A stretch of 13,085 nucleotides of DNA from Leptospiraceae bacterium (lineage in GTDB: Bacteria; Spirochaetota; Leptospiria; Turneriellales; Turneriellaceae): assembly GCA_016788945.1 (NCBI GenBank), contig JAEUSA010000396.1, positions 1-13,085 on the forward strand. The letters run 5' to 3'. The position numbers and the translations under genes were made by a program. Shown here one piece after another: positions 1-6,023 of this stretch (the stretch's first letter is position 1; each line of letters starts with the position of its first letter). The notes under the pieces are model-generated. The model was given only the letters and a program-made list of their open reading frames with translations, was not told the origin of the DNA and did not search any database.

Positions 1-189
1 GCGATGGTAGCCGGCGGTAGTCGAAATGCCGACTGCCGTCCACATCAGCAAAAACAGAATGAACGTCGGCCAATTGAACATGCCTGCATAAAACCAGTAG
101 GTAATACCGGCGATCGCGATGGGCGGGGTCAGCGTGAGAAAGGCGATGGTCGGCCATGAAAGTTTCATCTTTCCGGAATTTTCTGACAT
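1..189 (-). CDS. Membrane fatty-acyl (delta-9 type) desaturase, N-terminal part, cut by window edge
   Basis: The first 63 codons of a gene running off the left edge. From the ATG at 189 the translation has a short polar N-terminus, two hydrophobic stretches (about residues 14-33 and 40-56), and then the motif GISTTAGYHR, which stops exactly at the window edge. That motif opens the first histidine box (HRxxxH) of membrane-bound acyl-CoA/acyl-lipid desaturases of the stearoyl-CoA desaturase family. These are diiron enzymes that put a cis double bond into a fatty-acyl chain in the cytoplasmic membrane. The later histidine boxes lie outside the window, so activity cannot be judged. No clear Shine-Dalgarno sequence precedes the ATG; a second in-frame ATG lies at 168 (codon 8). 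The gene is 42 nt downstream of the diiron fusion gene on the same strand and may be the last visible member of that operon. Confidence 0.82.
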   Translation of the reverse strand, partial: MSENSGKMKLSWPTIAFLTLTPPIAIAGITYWFYAGMFNWPTFILFLLMWTAVGISTTAGYHR

Positions 190-198
190 TAGTGTCAG
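183..198. promoter_or_regulatory. Inverted repeat over the desaturase start codon
   Basis: CTGACA-TTAG-TGTCAG: perfect 6-bp arms with a 4-bp centre, overlapping the ATG at 189-187. The size and symmetry suit a dimeric repressor (TetR-type, for example), which would fit a fatty-acid desaturase gene. It could also be a small hairpin occluding translation initiation. No regulator gene is adjacent, and short palindromes arise by chance, so this is only a candidate. Confidence 0.3.
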
Positions 199-231
199 TG
201 TTTTTTTCGCCGCGGCGGTCAAGCCATTTAA

Positions 232-1434
232 CTACATAAAATTGCGGGTATGCAATGCGGATAAGGACTGCGCTTCTTTTTCCGTAAAACCCAATTGCCT
301 TAGCCTGCGAACCCGCCCGGTAAACATGAAGCGTTCGAGCCGTTTTACGGCACGGTGCCCTGCCGCCAACGCTTCAGGAGTCGTTTTACCCGCAGCGATG
401 AGCGTGAGCGAATAAAATACCTCTTCGTTTAAGCCCGCGGTTGCCGTCAGTGCCTCGTGCCTTCGCCTGATTGCCGCGGCGAATTTCTGCCGCAGATCAC
501 TTTGCTGCCGTACGGCCGCGGTCAGATGCGTCATGGCGAACAAAACATGCCGCGCTTCGTCTTTTGCCGCCAGCCGGCAGATTTGCCGCGTCAGCGGGTC
601 GGGCGCATACTTGCGCAAGAACTGCAGTAGGCTCAAAAAACTGCCTTCACCGAGCACCGACAGCAGCAGTGTCGCCAACGAAAAATCGCTTTCGTCGATC
701 AGTGTGCGCAGCGATGCCTGCCCACCGGCCGTCGAAAGGCCTAAAACCTGCCGGTTGAGCCGCGCGCGACGGGAAAAAACTTCGATGTGCCTTGCCTCGT
801 CGGATGCCTGAATGGCCAAGAGTTGCATGACCTCAAAATAGTGCGGGTGTACCCGCGCCGCAAACCGCGCCGGAATTATGAGCGCTGCGGTTTCATTCTC
901 GATGAGGTAAGTCATTACCTGAACGACGGCATCTTCTATTTCGGATGTATTCTCGATCACCGCATTCCAATTGAGCGCGGTTTCTGGGTTCCATTGCGCG
1001 GCAGCGGCACGCCGGTAGAGGGCGGCCATGCGGCTTGTCCAGATATGGTCGGAGCGGTTGATCGGAAAATAAAACCCGTGGATGCCACGCTCAACGAGAG
1101 CGCCACGCGCGGCAAGACCCCAGTGTTCTGGGGCGCAGGCGACCGGTGTGCTCGCGTCACCCGCGCGCTCGGCCGTCGAACCTCGCACTGCAAAGTGTAA
1201 TGGCCGCTCTATCGCATACTTTCCGGTGCTGAGTTGAGAAAAAGAACATCCCTTTTGTCGGCACCAAGCAGCGAGGTGGATGTCGATCTCAGGCTCGGCG
1301 GAAATCACCGTCAGAGATTGGCCTTTCTCGATCAGGCGCAGAGCGCGTTCCACCGCCATGAATCCACCCTCTGCGAAAGGCAGACTACCGAGGTCGAGTG
1401 TGGGTTCAGTGTTGGCCGGCAATTTTGCTGACAA
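232..1434 (-). CDS. TusA-like domain fused to a ferritin-like diiron protein
   Basis: A 400-residue soluble protein with two parts. Residues about 13-68 have the TusA/SirA beta-alpha pattern (LDLGSLPFAE, then a helix, LTVISAEPEIDIHLAAWCRQKG). The CPxP cysteine that carries sulfur in TusA is missing: the site reads SLPFAE. Residues about 165-310 form a ferritin-like four-helix bundle with the full ligand pattern of a diiron site: E179 or E181, E213/H216 in DEARH, E263 in GEGS, and E293/H296 in a second DEARH. Such sites bind two irons and activate O2 (oxygenases, N-oxygenases, ferritins); the substrate here is unknown. The TTG start at 1434 keeps the first TusA strand and overlaps the preceding gene by 29 nt, but has no visible ribosome-binding site. 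An ATG at 1359 has GAGGGTGG in front of it but would delete that strand. The protein is probably part of the 4631-1 operon. The ferritin-like call is firm; TusA-like is probable. Confidence 0.8.
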   Translation of the reverse strand: MSAKLPANTEPTLDLGSLPFAEGGFMAVERALRLIEKGQSLTVISAEPEIDIHLAAWCRQKGCSFSQLSTGKYAIERPLHFAVRGSTAERAGDASTPVACAPEHWGLAARGALVERGIHGFYFPINRSDHIWTSRMAALYRRAAAAQWNPETALNWNAVIENTSEIEDAVVQVMTYLIENETAALIIPARFAARVHPHYFEVMQLLAIQASDEARHIEVFSRRARLNRQVLGLSTAGGQASLRTLIDESDFSLATLLLSVLGEGSFLSLLQFLRKYAPDPLTRQICRLAAKDEARHVLFAMTHLTAAVRQQSDLRQKFAAAIRRRHEALTATAGLNEEVFYSLTLIAAGKTTPEALAAGHRAVKRLERFMFTGRVRRLRQLGFTEKEAQSLSALHTRNFM

Positions 1435-2257
1435 ATTCGTCGATGGTGCCGAAGCGCTTCACCGCCGCTTCGAGCAGTGCATAGTGCGACGTGCGGCCCG
1501 GTACCCATTGTTTGAGGCCTTCCATATCGAGCAGTGGGCGTACTTCGTGGTCGGCATAATCCATTGCCATCAGCAACTTGACAAACGTGTCGGTTTCAGG
1601 ATGGCGCGTTTCGCGAATGACGGTAAAATTGCAGTGATCATAATGATCGGTGCTCACGACAATGTGCATTGCCGCCGGGTTGAGGGTACCTTCGAAACCG
1701 AACAAAGTGTAATTGCCGTCGATCATACAGGCGGCATCGACCTTGCCCTGTGACAGCGCGCGCGCCGCGTCGCGCTCGCCGCCGATGTGGTCGCCATGCT
1801 TACCTACCAAGACGTCGAAGTACTCCACATGAAAATCTTTGCCGGCGACGAGGCCATCTTTGGCGAGAAGTTCGAGCGGAATCAGTGTTGCCTGCGGGGA
1901 ATCTTTCGCGCCAACGGCGATGCGTTTACCCTGCAGGTCGACGATGCGTCCGATATGCGAATCTTTACGTGCTACAATCAGCGATTTCAGATCACAGTCG
2001 CTGTTGCGCATTGCAATCGCTTCGGCGGTCAGTTTTTTACGGCCGGCGATTTCGACGGACTCGAGCCAAGCGAGCGGAGAATTCCACGCGGCATCGAGGG
2101 CGCCGGCAAAATGTGCGGCTACCTGCGCTTCATAGTTGGAGTACAAGACAAAATCAAAATCAAATCCGTGCTTGAAAAAAAACGTCTTAAAACCCTCCCA
2201 GATCGTAACGACTTTGGCGTCGTAGGCAACCGCACCGAGTGTGAAGGGTCGTGCCAT
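1406..2257 (-). CDS. PhnD/SsuA-type periplasmic-binding-protein-fold protein without signal peptide
   Basis: 283 residues from the ATG at 2257, which lies 1 nt after the stop of the flavoprotein gene, so translation is probably coupled. The open frame extends further upstream, but that part lies inside the flavoprotein gene and has no family resemblance. The sequence has the type 2 binding-protein pattern: an opening strand MARPFTLGAVAYD, ALDAAWNSPLAWLE, DLQGKRIAVG, then SPQATLIPLELL and a hinge segment before VDAACMIDGN. Relatives are annotated as phosphate/phosphonate ABC substrate-binding proteins. Here there is no signal peptide or lipobox and no ABC permease or ATPase nearby, so it probably stays in the cytosol. 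Cytosolic enzymes with this fold include MqnA, MqnD, DszB and yeast THI5. Clustered polar residues that could act as metal or catalytic ligands are H154/H157 (GKHGDH) and H205/H208/C209 (DHYDHC). The fold is confident; the role is unknown. Confidence 0.8.
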   Translation of the reverse strand: MARPFTLGAVAYDAKVVTIWEGFKTFFFKHGFDFDFVLYSNYEAQVAAHFAGALDAAWNSPLAWLESVEIAGRKKLTAEAIAMRNSDCDLKSLIVARKDSHIGRIVDLQGKRIAVGAKDSPQATLIPLELLAKDGLVAGKDFHVEYFDVLVGKHGDHIGGERDAARALSQGKVDAACMIDGNYTLFGFEGTLNPAAMHIVVSTDHYDHCNFTVIRETRHPETDTFVKLLMAMDYADHEVRPLLDMEGLKQWVPGRTSHYALLEAAVKRFGTIDEFVSKIAGQH

Positions 2258-2258
2258 A

Positions 2259-3374
2259 TCAGAACACCGGCAGTCCACAGACTGCTTTGCCGATGAAATC
2301 GTAGAGCTGATCGCTCGTCGGGGCCATGACAATCGCCGCATGCGCGTCGCGAAAGCGCCTTTCGATGCCGCTTTCTTTACGGAATGCTGCCCCACCGCAG
2401 ATGCGCATTGCCGTTTCGGTAACTTTCACCGCCGACTCGCCCGCAGCGGCCTTGCATTGTAGAACCCTTAGCATGGTGTCAGGCCTTCTTGCGATCATTG
2501 CCGCCGCGGTATCGTTGACCAATAATTTTGTTTTATCGGTTTCAATCTTCATCTGAGCGATGAATGAACGTATTGTCTGTAGTTCGCTGAGCGCGGTGCC
2601 AAGGTGTTCGTGCTTAATGCGCGTCACATGAGCAATGGTGGCCGCCAATGCCCCTTCCATAATGCCTGCAGAGCAGGCGGAGTTTAATAAGTTAAAAACC
2701 GGCAGCACGGTTTCGAGCATGATACCGAGACCACCCCCGTCGTTGCCTAACAGGTTACCTGAGGGAATAGTGACTCCGTCGGCTTTTACCGAAGTAGAAT
2801 CATTACCGCGCAGTCCTAATCCGTCAAATTCGGGGCCGGGTTTCAGGCCGGCGGTTGACCGCGGTACAAGGAATATGCTGCTCGCGCCTTCGGCGCTGAT
2901 CGGTTTTGCCGACCAGATGTAGTTTATCGCCTGATTTGCCGAAGTCACCCAACTCTTATGTCCATCGAGAATGACATTGCCGCCTGACTGCTTTGCTGTA
3001 CCCACCGGCGCCCAGAAATGGGAGCGCGAGCCCATTTCAGAAAACGCCAACGTCGTTAGATCGCTCGTCGCGGTCTTTATACGCACGTCTTCAGGAGCAA
3101 ATTTTTCGATTACTGCCGCGGCAGAATAGTGCATCGCCAGCACCATCGCGGTCGACCCGCATTCGGCAGCAATGCGCGTAATCACTTCGGCAGCGACGTC
3201 GGGCGCATGGCCCATGCCGCCGCATGTCTTCGCAGAGATTAATCCGAAAAAACCTGCCGAGCGTAACGCCGAGATGGATTGCGACGGAAAATGCCCCTGA
3301 GTATCAGTACTGACGGCATTCTCGCGTACAATGGGGAGTATGGTTTTTTCCAGTGATTCGATTGCGGGATTCAC
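2259..3374 (-). CDS. Acyl-CoA-dehydrogenase-fold flavoprotein lacking the usual catalytic glutamate
   Basis: 371 residues, a normal length for the acyl-CoA dehydrogenase superfamily. An N-terminal helical domain (1-105) is followed by a beta domain with FAD contacts LAFSEMGSRSH (109-119) and HKSWVTSA (139-146), a GLGLRGNDST loop (186-194), and a C-terminal helical domain ending in RDAHAAIVMAPTSDQLYDF (342-360). In short- and medium-chain dehydrogenases the last segment reads YEGT, with Glu as the base that takes the alpha proton. Here it is MAPT (350-353), and no Glu is obvious at the alternative long-chain/isovaleryl position. This favours a flavin monooxygenase-like (DszC-type) or otherwise divergent role over beta-oxidation. 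The start is GTG at 3374 with a weak ribosome-binding site; the next in-frame ATG would remove 53 residues. It is the second gene of the probable operon, 78 nt after the transporter gene and 1 nt before the binding-protein-fold gene. Confidence 0.85.
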   Translation of the reverse strand: MNPAIESLEKTILPIVRENAVSTDTQGHFPSQSISALRSAGFFGLISAKTCGGMGHAPDVAAEVITRIAAECGSTAMVLAMHYSAAAVIEKFAPEDVRIKTATSDLTTLAFSEMGSRSHFWAPVGTAKQSGGNVILDGHKSWVTSANQAINYIWSAKPISAEGASSIFLVPRSTAGLKPGPEFDGLGLRGNDSTSVKADGVTIPSGNLLGNDGGGLGIMLETVLPVFNLLNSACSAGIMEGALAATIAHVTRIKHEHLGTALSELQTIRSFIAQMKIETDKTKLLVNDTAAAMIARRPDTMLRVLQCKAAAGESAVKVTETAMRICGGAAFRKESGIERRFRDAHAAIVMAPTSDQLYDFIGKAVCGLPVF

Positions 3375-3452
3375 TCTGGAACGATTGGGTCATCTGGACA
3401 CATGGTCAAGTGAAGGCTAACGACGCAGAGCTTTTCTCTGGCAGCGCCGCGC

Positions 3453-4631
3453 TTAACTCTTTGATTCACTCTCTGTTGTTTGCGAAAGGCGATAACCGAT
3501 CGCTACCAAAAGCAGAATAACAGGTATCGTCACCATATTCAACCACTGCCAACCGAGAACCTCATGCATCTTGCCGGTGAAAGCGATCGATAGGGCAATG
3601 CCACCGGCGATAACAAAGTCGTTCAGCGCTTGCGCTGCGCTCTGGTATTCGGGAGCAATACGTGCAGTCAAAAGTTGGCTGGCAGCGACGAACAGAAAAT
3701 TCCATCCCACACCGAGCAAAACGAGTGAACTCAGAAACTGCCAATAACCGATGCCCATAAAGTTGATGGCAATGCATGCAGCGTACAACGCTGAACCGAG
3801 TACGATAACCGTGCGTACACCGAGGTAGCGTATGAGGTGGCCAGTAAAGAATGACGGCACGAACATGCCGAGCATATGCGAGCGGATTACCTGTGTCGTC
3901 GCCTCAAAGCCCATGTGATGGTGGTGCATCGCGAGCGGCGTCGCGGTCATGATCATCGCCATCACGACATATGCACCCGTACCGAGCACGATGACACCGG
4001 GCAAAGTGGCGTGCGTGACAAGATGGCGGATCGAATGCGCAATCGATAACTGTGTCTGTGTTGCGGGTTTAAACCGGGCAAAACTGATGAGCACGGCGCC
4101 GAAAAGTGCGAGCGGCAACCACAGAATATAACCACCGGCGAAGACTGCTCCGCTGACGAGAGTTAATCCCCACTTCGACAACGACGGGCCCAGAAAGGCG
4201 GCAATGACACCGCCGGCAAGCACGAGCGAGATCGCGCGCGATTTCCATTCGGGTTCGACAAGTTCGACCGCAGCAAAACGCAGATAGCCGGCGAAAGCGA
4301 ATAAAAAACCCATCATGCCCGCGCCGACGGTAAATGTAATAAAGTTACCCTTCGTGATTCCGGCGATGGCCAGCAAAGCGCCACCGATGCCGACGGCGAA
4401 CCCCAGCAAAAACCCTGCTTTGCGACCATAGCGCGCCATAAAAAACGACGCGGGTATGGTTACACTCAGCGTGGTGAGTACTACAGCTGAAGCCGGCCAC
4501 GTCGAGATAGCTTCAGAACCCGACAGCGTGAGCCCGATCAGCGCCCCTGTAGTGGTCAGGTGTATGCTACCAGACTGTGCAATCGCCTGCGCGAGGGCAA
4601 GCAGGGGTATTCCGGTTTTGAAGAGGTTCAA
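3453..4631 (-). CDS. Major facilitator superfamily transporter
   Basis: A 392-residue integral membrane protein with about 12 hydrophobic segments in two halves, joined by a cytoplasmic loop around residues 185-208. The loop after the second helix carries a motif A-like ARYGRKAGF (66-74). Residues 229-239 read TATPLAMHHHH, followed by SHMLGMFVPSFFTGHLI (251-267). I recall this arrangement from a subgroup of uncharacterised bacterial MFS carriers with a His-rich loop, which might sense or bind metal. The substrate is unknown. The TTG start at 4631 is set by GGGAG at 4638-4642, six bases upstream; the nearby ATG in that stretch is in another frame. It is the first gene of the leftward operon with the flavoprotein, binding-protein-fold and diiron genes, so it may move the substrate or product of that pathway. 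A 16-bp palindrome lies 23 bp upstream. Confidence 0.88.
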   Translation of the reverse strand: MNLFKTGIPLLALAQAIAQSGSIHLTTTGALIGLTLSGSEAISTWPASAVVLTTLSVTIPASFFMARYGRKAGFLLGFAVGIGGALLAIAGITKGNFITFTVGAGMMGFLFAFAGYLRFAAVELVEPEWKSRAISLVLAGGVIAAFLGPSLSKWGLTLVSGAVFAGGYILWLPLALFGAVLISFARFKPATQTQLSIAHSIRHLVTHATLPGVIVLGTGAYVVMAMIMTATPLAMHHHHMGFEATTQVIRSHMLGMFVPSFFTGHLIRYLGVRTVIVLGSALYAACIAINFMGIGYWQFLSSLVLLGVGWNFLFVAASQLLTARIAPEYQSAAQALNDFVIAGGIALSIAFTGKMHEVLGWQWLNMVTIPVILLLVAIGYRLSQTTESESKS

Positions 4632-4637
4632 TTCTTG

Positions 4638-4642
4638 CTCCC
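4638..4642 (-). promoter_or_regulatory. Ribosome-binding site fixing a TTG start
   Basis: On the minus strand GGGAG is followed by six bases and TTG at 4631, an ideal spacing. It supports TTG as the initiator of the MFS gene over any later ATG. Confidence 0.6.
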
Positions 4643-4653
4643 ATTAGCTTACT

Positions 4654-4669
4654 CCAAAATCGATTTTGG
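4654..4669. promoter_or_regulatory. Perfect 16-bp palindrome upstream of the MFS operon (candidate operator)
   Basis: CCAAAATCGATTTTGG is a perfect palindrome. After one mismatched pair, two more base pairs extend the symmetry to 4651-4672. It sits between the candidate promoter and the MFS start, where a repressor would block transcription. There is no loop and no following T-run, so it is not a rho-independent terminator for the anti-sigma gene. A second small symmetric element, TAAAT-CT-ATTTA, is at 4680-4691. The binding protein is unknown. Confidence 0.45.
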
Positions 4670-4685
4670 TGTGTGCTGATAAATC

Positions 4686-4712
4686 TATTTAGGAAAATCA
4701 GATGAAAGTCAA
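4686..4712 (-). promoter_or_regulatory. Candidate promoter for the leftward MFS operon
   Basis: Minus-strand TTGACT (4712-4707) resembles a sigma-70 -35 box. The AT-rich TAAATA at 4691-4686 is a -10-like hexamer, but the spacing is only 15 bp; TAGATT, the other option, is at 19 bp. The location, 50-80 bp before the MFS start and after the anti-sigma stop, is suitable. Evidence is by eye only, and read-through from the sigma/anti-sigma genes is equally possible. Confidence 0.3.
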
Positions 4713-4738
4713 TTCTCAAAACGGCAATAGGCGAAGGG

Positions 4739-5248
4739 TTATTTGTGCGCAATCACCAAAATCAGACAGTCTTCAACAGCGCGCACCGGCTCGTGTCTTG
4801 TTTGCGCTTGCGCGAGGAAAAAATCTCCGGTTTTCAGAAGCACATCGCCCGAATAACAACTCCCCTCGAGCACGATTGCCTGTTCGATGCGGCGATGGTT
4901 GTGGCGGGGTAATGCATAGCCTGCCGCAATTTTCAGTAACACCGAGCGATGCGAATCGGCGCGCGACAACATACACACCTGTATGCCCGGCAAAAGCTTG
5001 TGCCAGCGCCGGTCGTGCGTCGTGACGAATTGCATGCCGCGGTCGGCGCTCGTCTCAAGTTCATCCATCAACTTGTTACGCAACGATGCAGGCGGGTTAA
5101 TAGGTTTTGTCGAATGTGTGAGCAGATCGGCCAGTCGTTCTGTATCAGCGGCGAGCTTGCGCGCCGAGGGGTTCAGCCACGCTCGTAACGGTGTTAGTCG
5201 CTCGCCGCGGATGATCTTATCGATGACTTTTTGTTGCCAGTTTCTCAT
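4739..5248 (-). CDS. ChrR-type cupin anti-sigma factor
   Basis: 169 residues. The C-terminal half is a cupin with HNHRRIE: H116, H118 and E122, then H152. The spacing (HxH, three residues, E, then 30 residues to H) matches the metal ligands I recall for Rhodobacter ChrR (H141, H143, E147, H177), where the cupin is needed to sense singlet oxygen. The N-terminal 65 residues sit where ChrR has its zinc-bound sigma-binding domain, but contain no cysteine, so the Cx2C zinc ligands are absent. The start is ATG at 5248, three bases after the sigma-factor stop, with GGTGA just before it inside the end of the sigma gene. That coupling is typical of an ECF sigma factor and its inhibitor. Inferred role: bind and silence the 5252-5827 sigma factor in the cytoplasm until an oxidant or metal change releases it. 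Confidence 0.8.
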   Translation of the reverse strand: MRNWQQKVIDKIIRGERLTPLRAWLNPSARKLAADTERLADLLTHSTKPINPPASLRNKLMDELETSADRGMQFVTTHDRRWHKLLPGIQVCMLSRADSHRSVLLKIAAGYALPRHNHRRIEQAIVLEGSCYSGDVLLKTGDFFLAQAQTRHEPVRAVEDCLILVIAHK

Positions 5249-5251
5249 CGC

Positions 5252-5827
5252 TCACCATTCTCCGTTGTATTGCCATTTGTCACCGAGGTTGCCGCGTAGT
5301 TTCTTTAAAGCTGCACTGATGGTACTCTTGACCGTACCCAAGGGTGTTATCTTCGCGGCAGCAATTTCGCTGTGGCTGAGTCCTGCAAAGAATGCAAGTT
5401 CAATGAACTCCCTTTCGCGTTCTGACAGCAACTGTAGCGCATTTGTAACTTTATCATGCAACGTTTCATAATCGGGCCTGTCACCGTAGTTTTGCCACTG
5501 CCGGTGAACGGATTCTGCGATTTGCGCGTGGGTTGCCGCTTGCTCGCGTTTGGCCATCGGGCGTTTAAGGCGGTCGAGGCAGATATTCCTGCAAACTCGG
5601 TATAGCCAGGTGAGTAAGGCACCTTTTTCCGCATTATACATCCTCGCCTTGTTCCATAAGACCAGAAAGGTTTCTTGTGTTGCATCTTCTGCCGCGCTGT
5701 CGTCTCGCAGCATGCGTGTCGCCAAGCCGAATACCTGTGCAGAGTAGCGATCGTACAGAACCGCAAATGAATCTTTGTGGCGCTGCAAGACCCGTTCGAT
5801 CAGTTCTGCATCGCTCGGTTGTGCCAT
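5252..5827 (-). CDS. ECF-family RNA polymerase sigma factor
   Basis: 191 residues from the ATG at 5827. Region 2 (about 20-87) includes FAVLYDRYSAQVFGLATRML, DATQETFLVLW and LTWLYRVCRNICLDRLKR, the -10 recognition and core-binding segments. Region 4 (about 130-182) includes LSEREREFIELAFFAGLSH and the helix-turn-helix GTVKSTISAALKKLR that reads the -35 element. There is no extra C-terminal domain. A longer reading from ATG 5890 would add 21 residues with no family match and no ribosome-binding site, so 5827 is preferred. The cupin anti-sigma gene follows after 3 nt, placing the factor near the RpoE-ChrR (ECF11-like) type. Its likely targets are its own promoter and possibly the flanking lipid-enzyme genes, but no shared promoter motif could be confirmed by eye. 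Confidence 0.9.
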   Translation of the reverse strand: MAQPSDAELIERVLQRHKDSFAVLYDRYSAQVFGLATRMLRDDSAAEDATQETFLVLWNKARMYNAEKGALLTWLYRVCRNICLDRLKRPMAKREQAATHAQIAESVHRQWQNYGDRPDYETLHDKVTNALQLLSEREREFIELAFFAGLSHSEIAAAKITPLGTVKSTISAALKKLRGNLGDKWQYNGEW

Positions 5828-6023
5828 GTATCTTCGGGCTGAACCCGACAAAAGTAGGATTTCTGTTTGGGGGGATAGCAGCACAACCATTATTCATACG
5901 ATGCTCCGTTGCAGATAGATTAGATTTTTTCAGAATCACAGTAGATTAGTTAATAATTTCCGGATTTTTCTGCCCAAATGAGAAAATTTCGCTGTTTTCT
6001 GGTATTCTTTTATTAGAGGTATT
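5828..6023. promoter_or_regulatory. Divergent intergenic region between sigma factor and 6024 gene
   Basis: 196 bp, markedly AT-rich from 5891 on, lying between two divergent starts, so it should hold both promoters. It contains two direct copies of TAGATTAG (5916-5923 and 5942-5949, 26 bp apart). The rightward gene has AGAGGT at 6015-6020 as its ribosome-binding site. I could not assign convincing -35/-10 pairs for either direction. Confidence 0.4.

Noticed and set aside
199..216. T-run next to a GC palindrome (CGCCGCGGCG) as a terminator
   Set aside because: On the minus strand the palindrome is followed by A residues, and on the plus strand the T-run comes before the stem; no orientation makes a terminator.
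787..1200. Plus-strand open frame within the diiron gene
   Set aside because: A shadow of the minus-strand gene, with no ribosome-binding site or recognisable protein pattern.
2258..2395. N-terminal extension of the binding-protein-fold gene
   Set aside because: It lies wholly inside the flavoprotein gene in another frame, and the conserved fold begins exactly at the ATG at 2257.
3426..3440. CAGAG-CTTTT-CTCTG hairpin after the MFS gene as a terminator
   Set aside because: Only 5 bp of stem and no T-run follows on the minus strand; the downstream genes look co-transcribed.
4682..5940. A shared ECF promoter upstream of both the sigma gene and the MFS gene (TGATT...TATC on the minus strand)
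   Set aside because: Both regions contain the elements, but the spacing differs (16 versus 14 bp) and neither matches the TGATC-type ECF11 motif convincingly.
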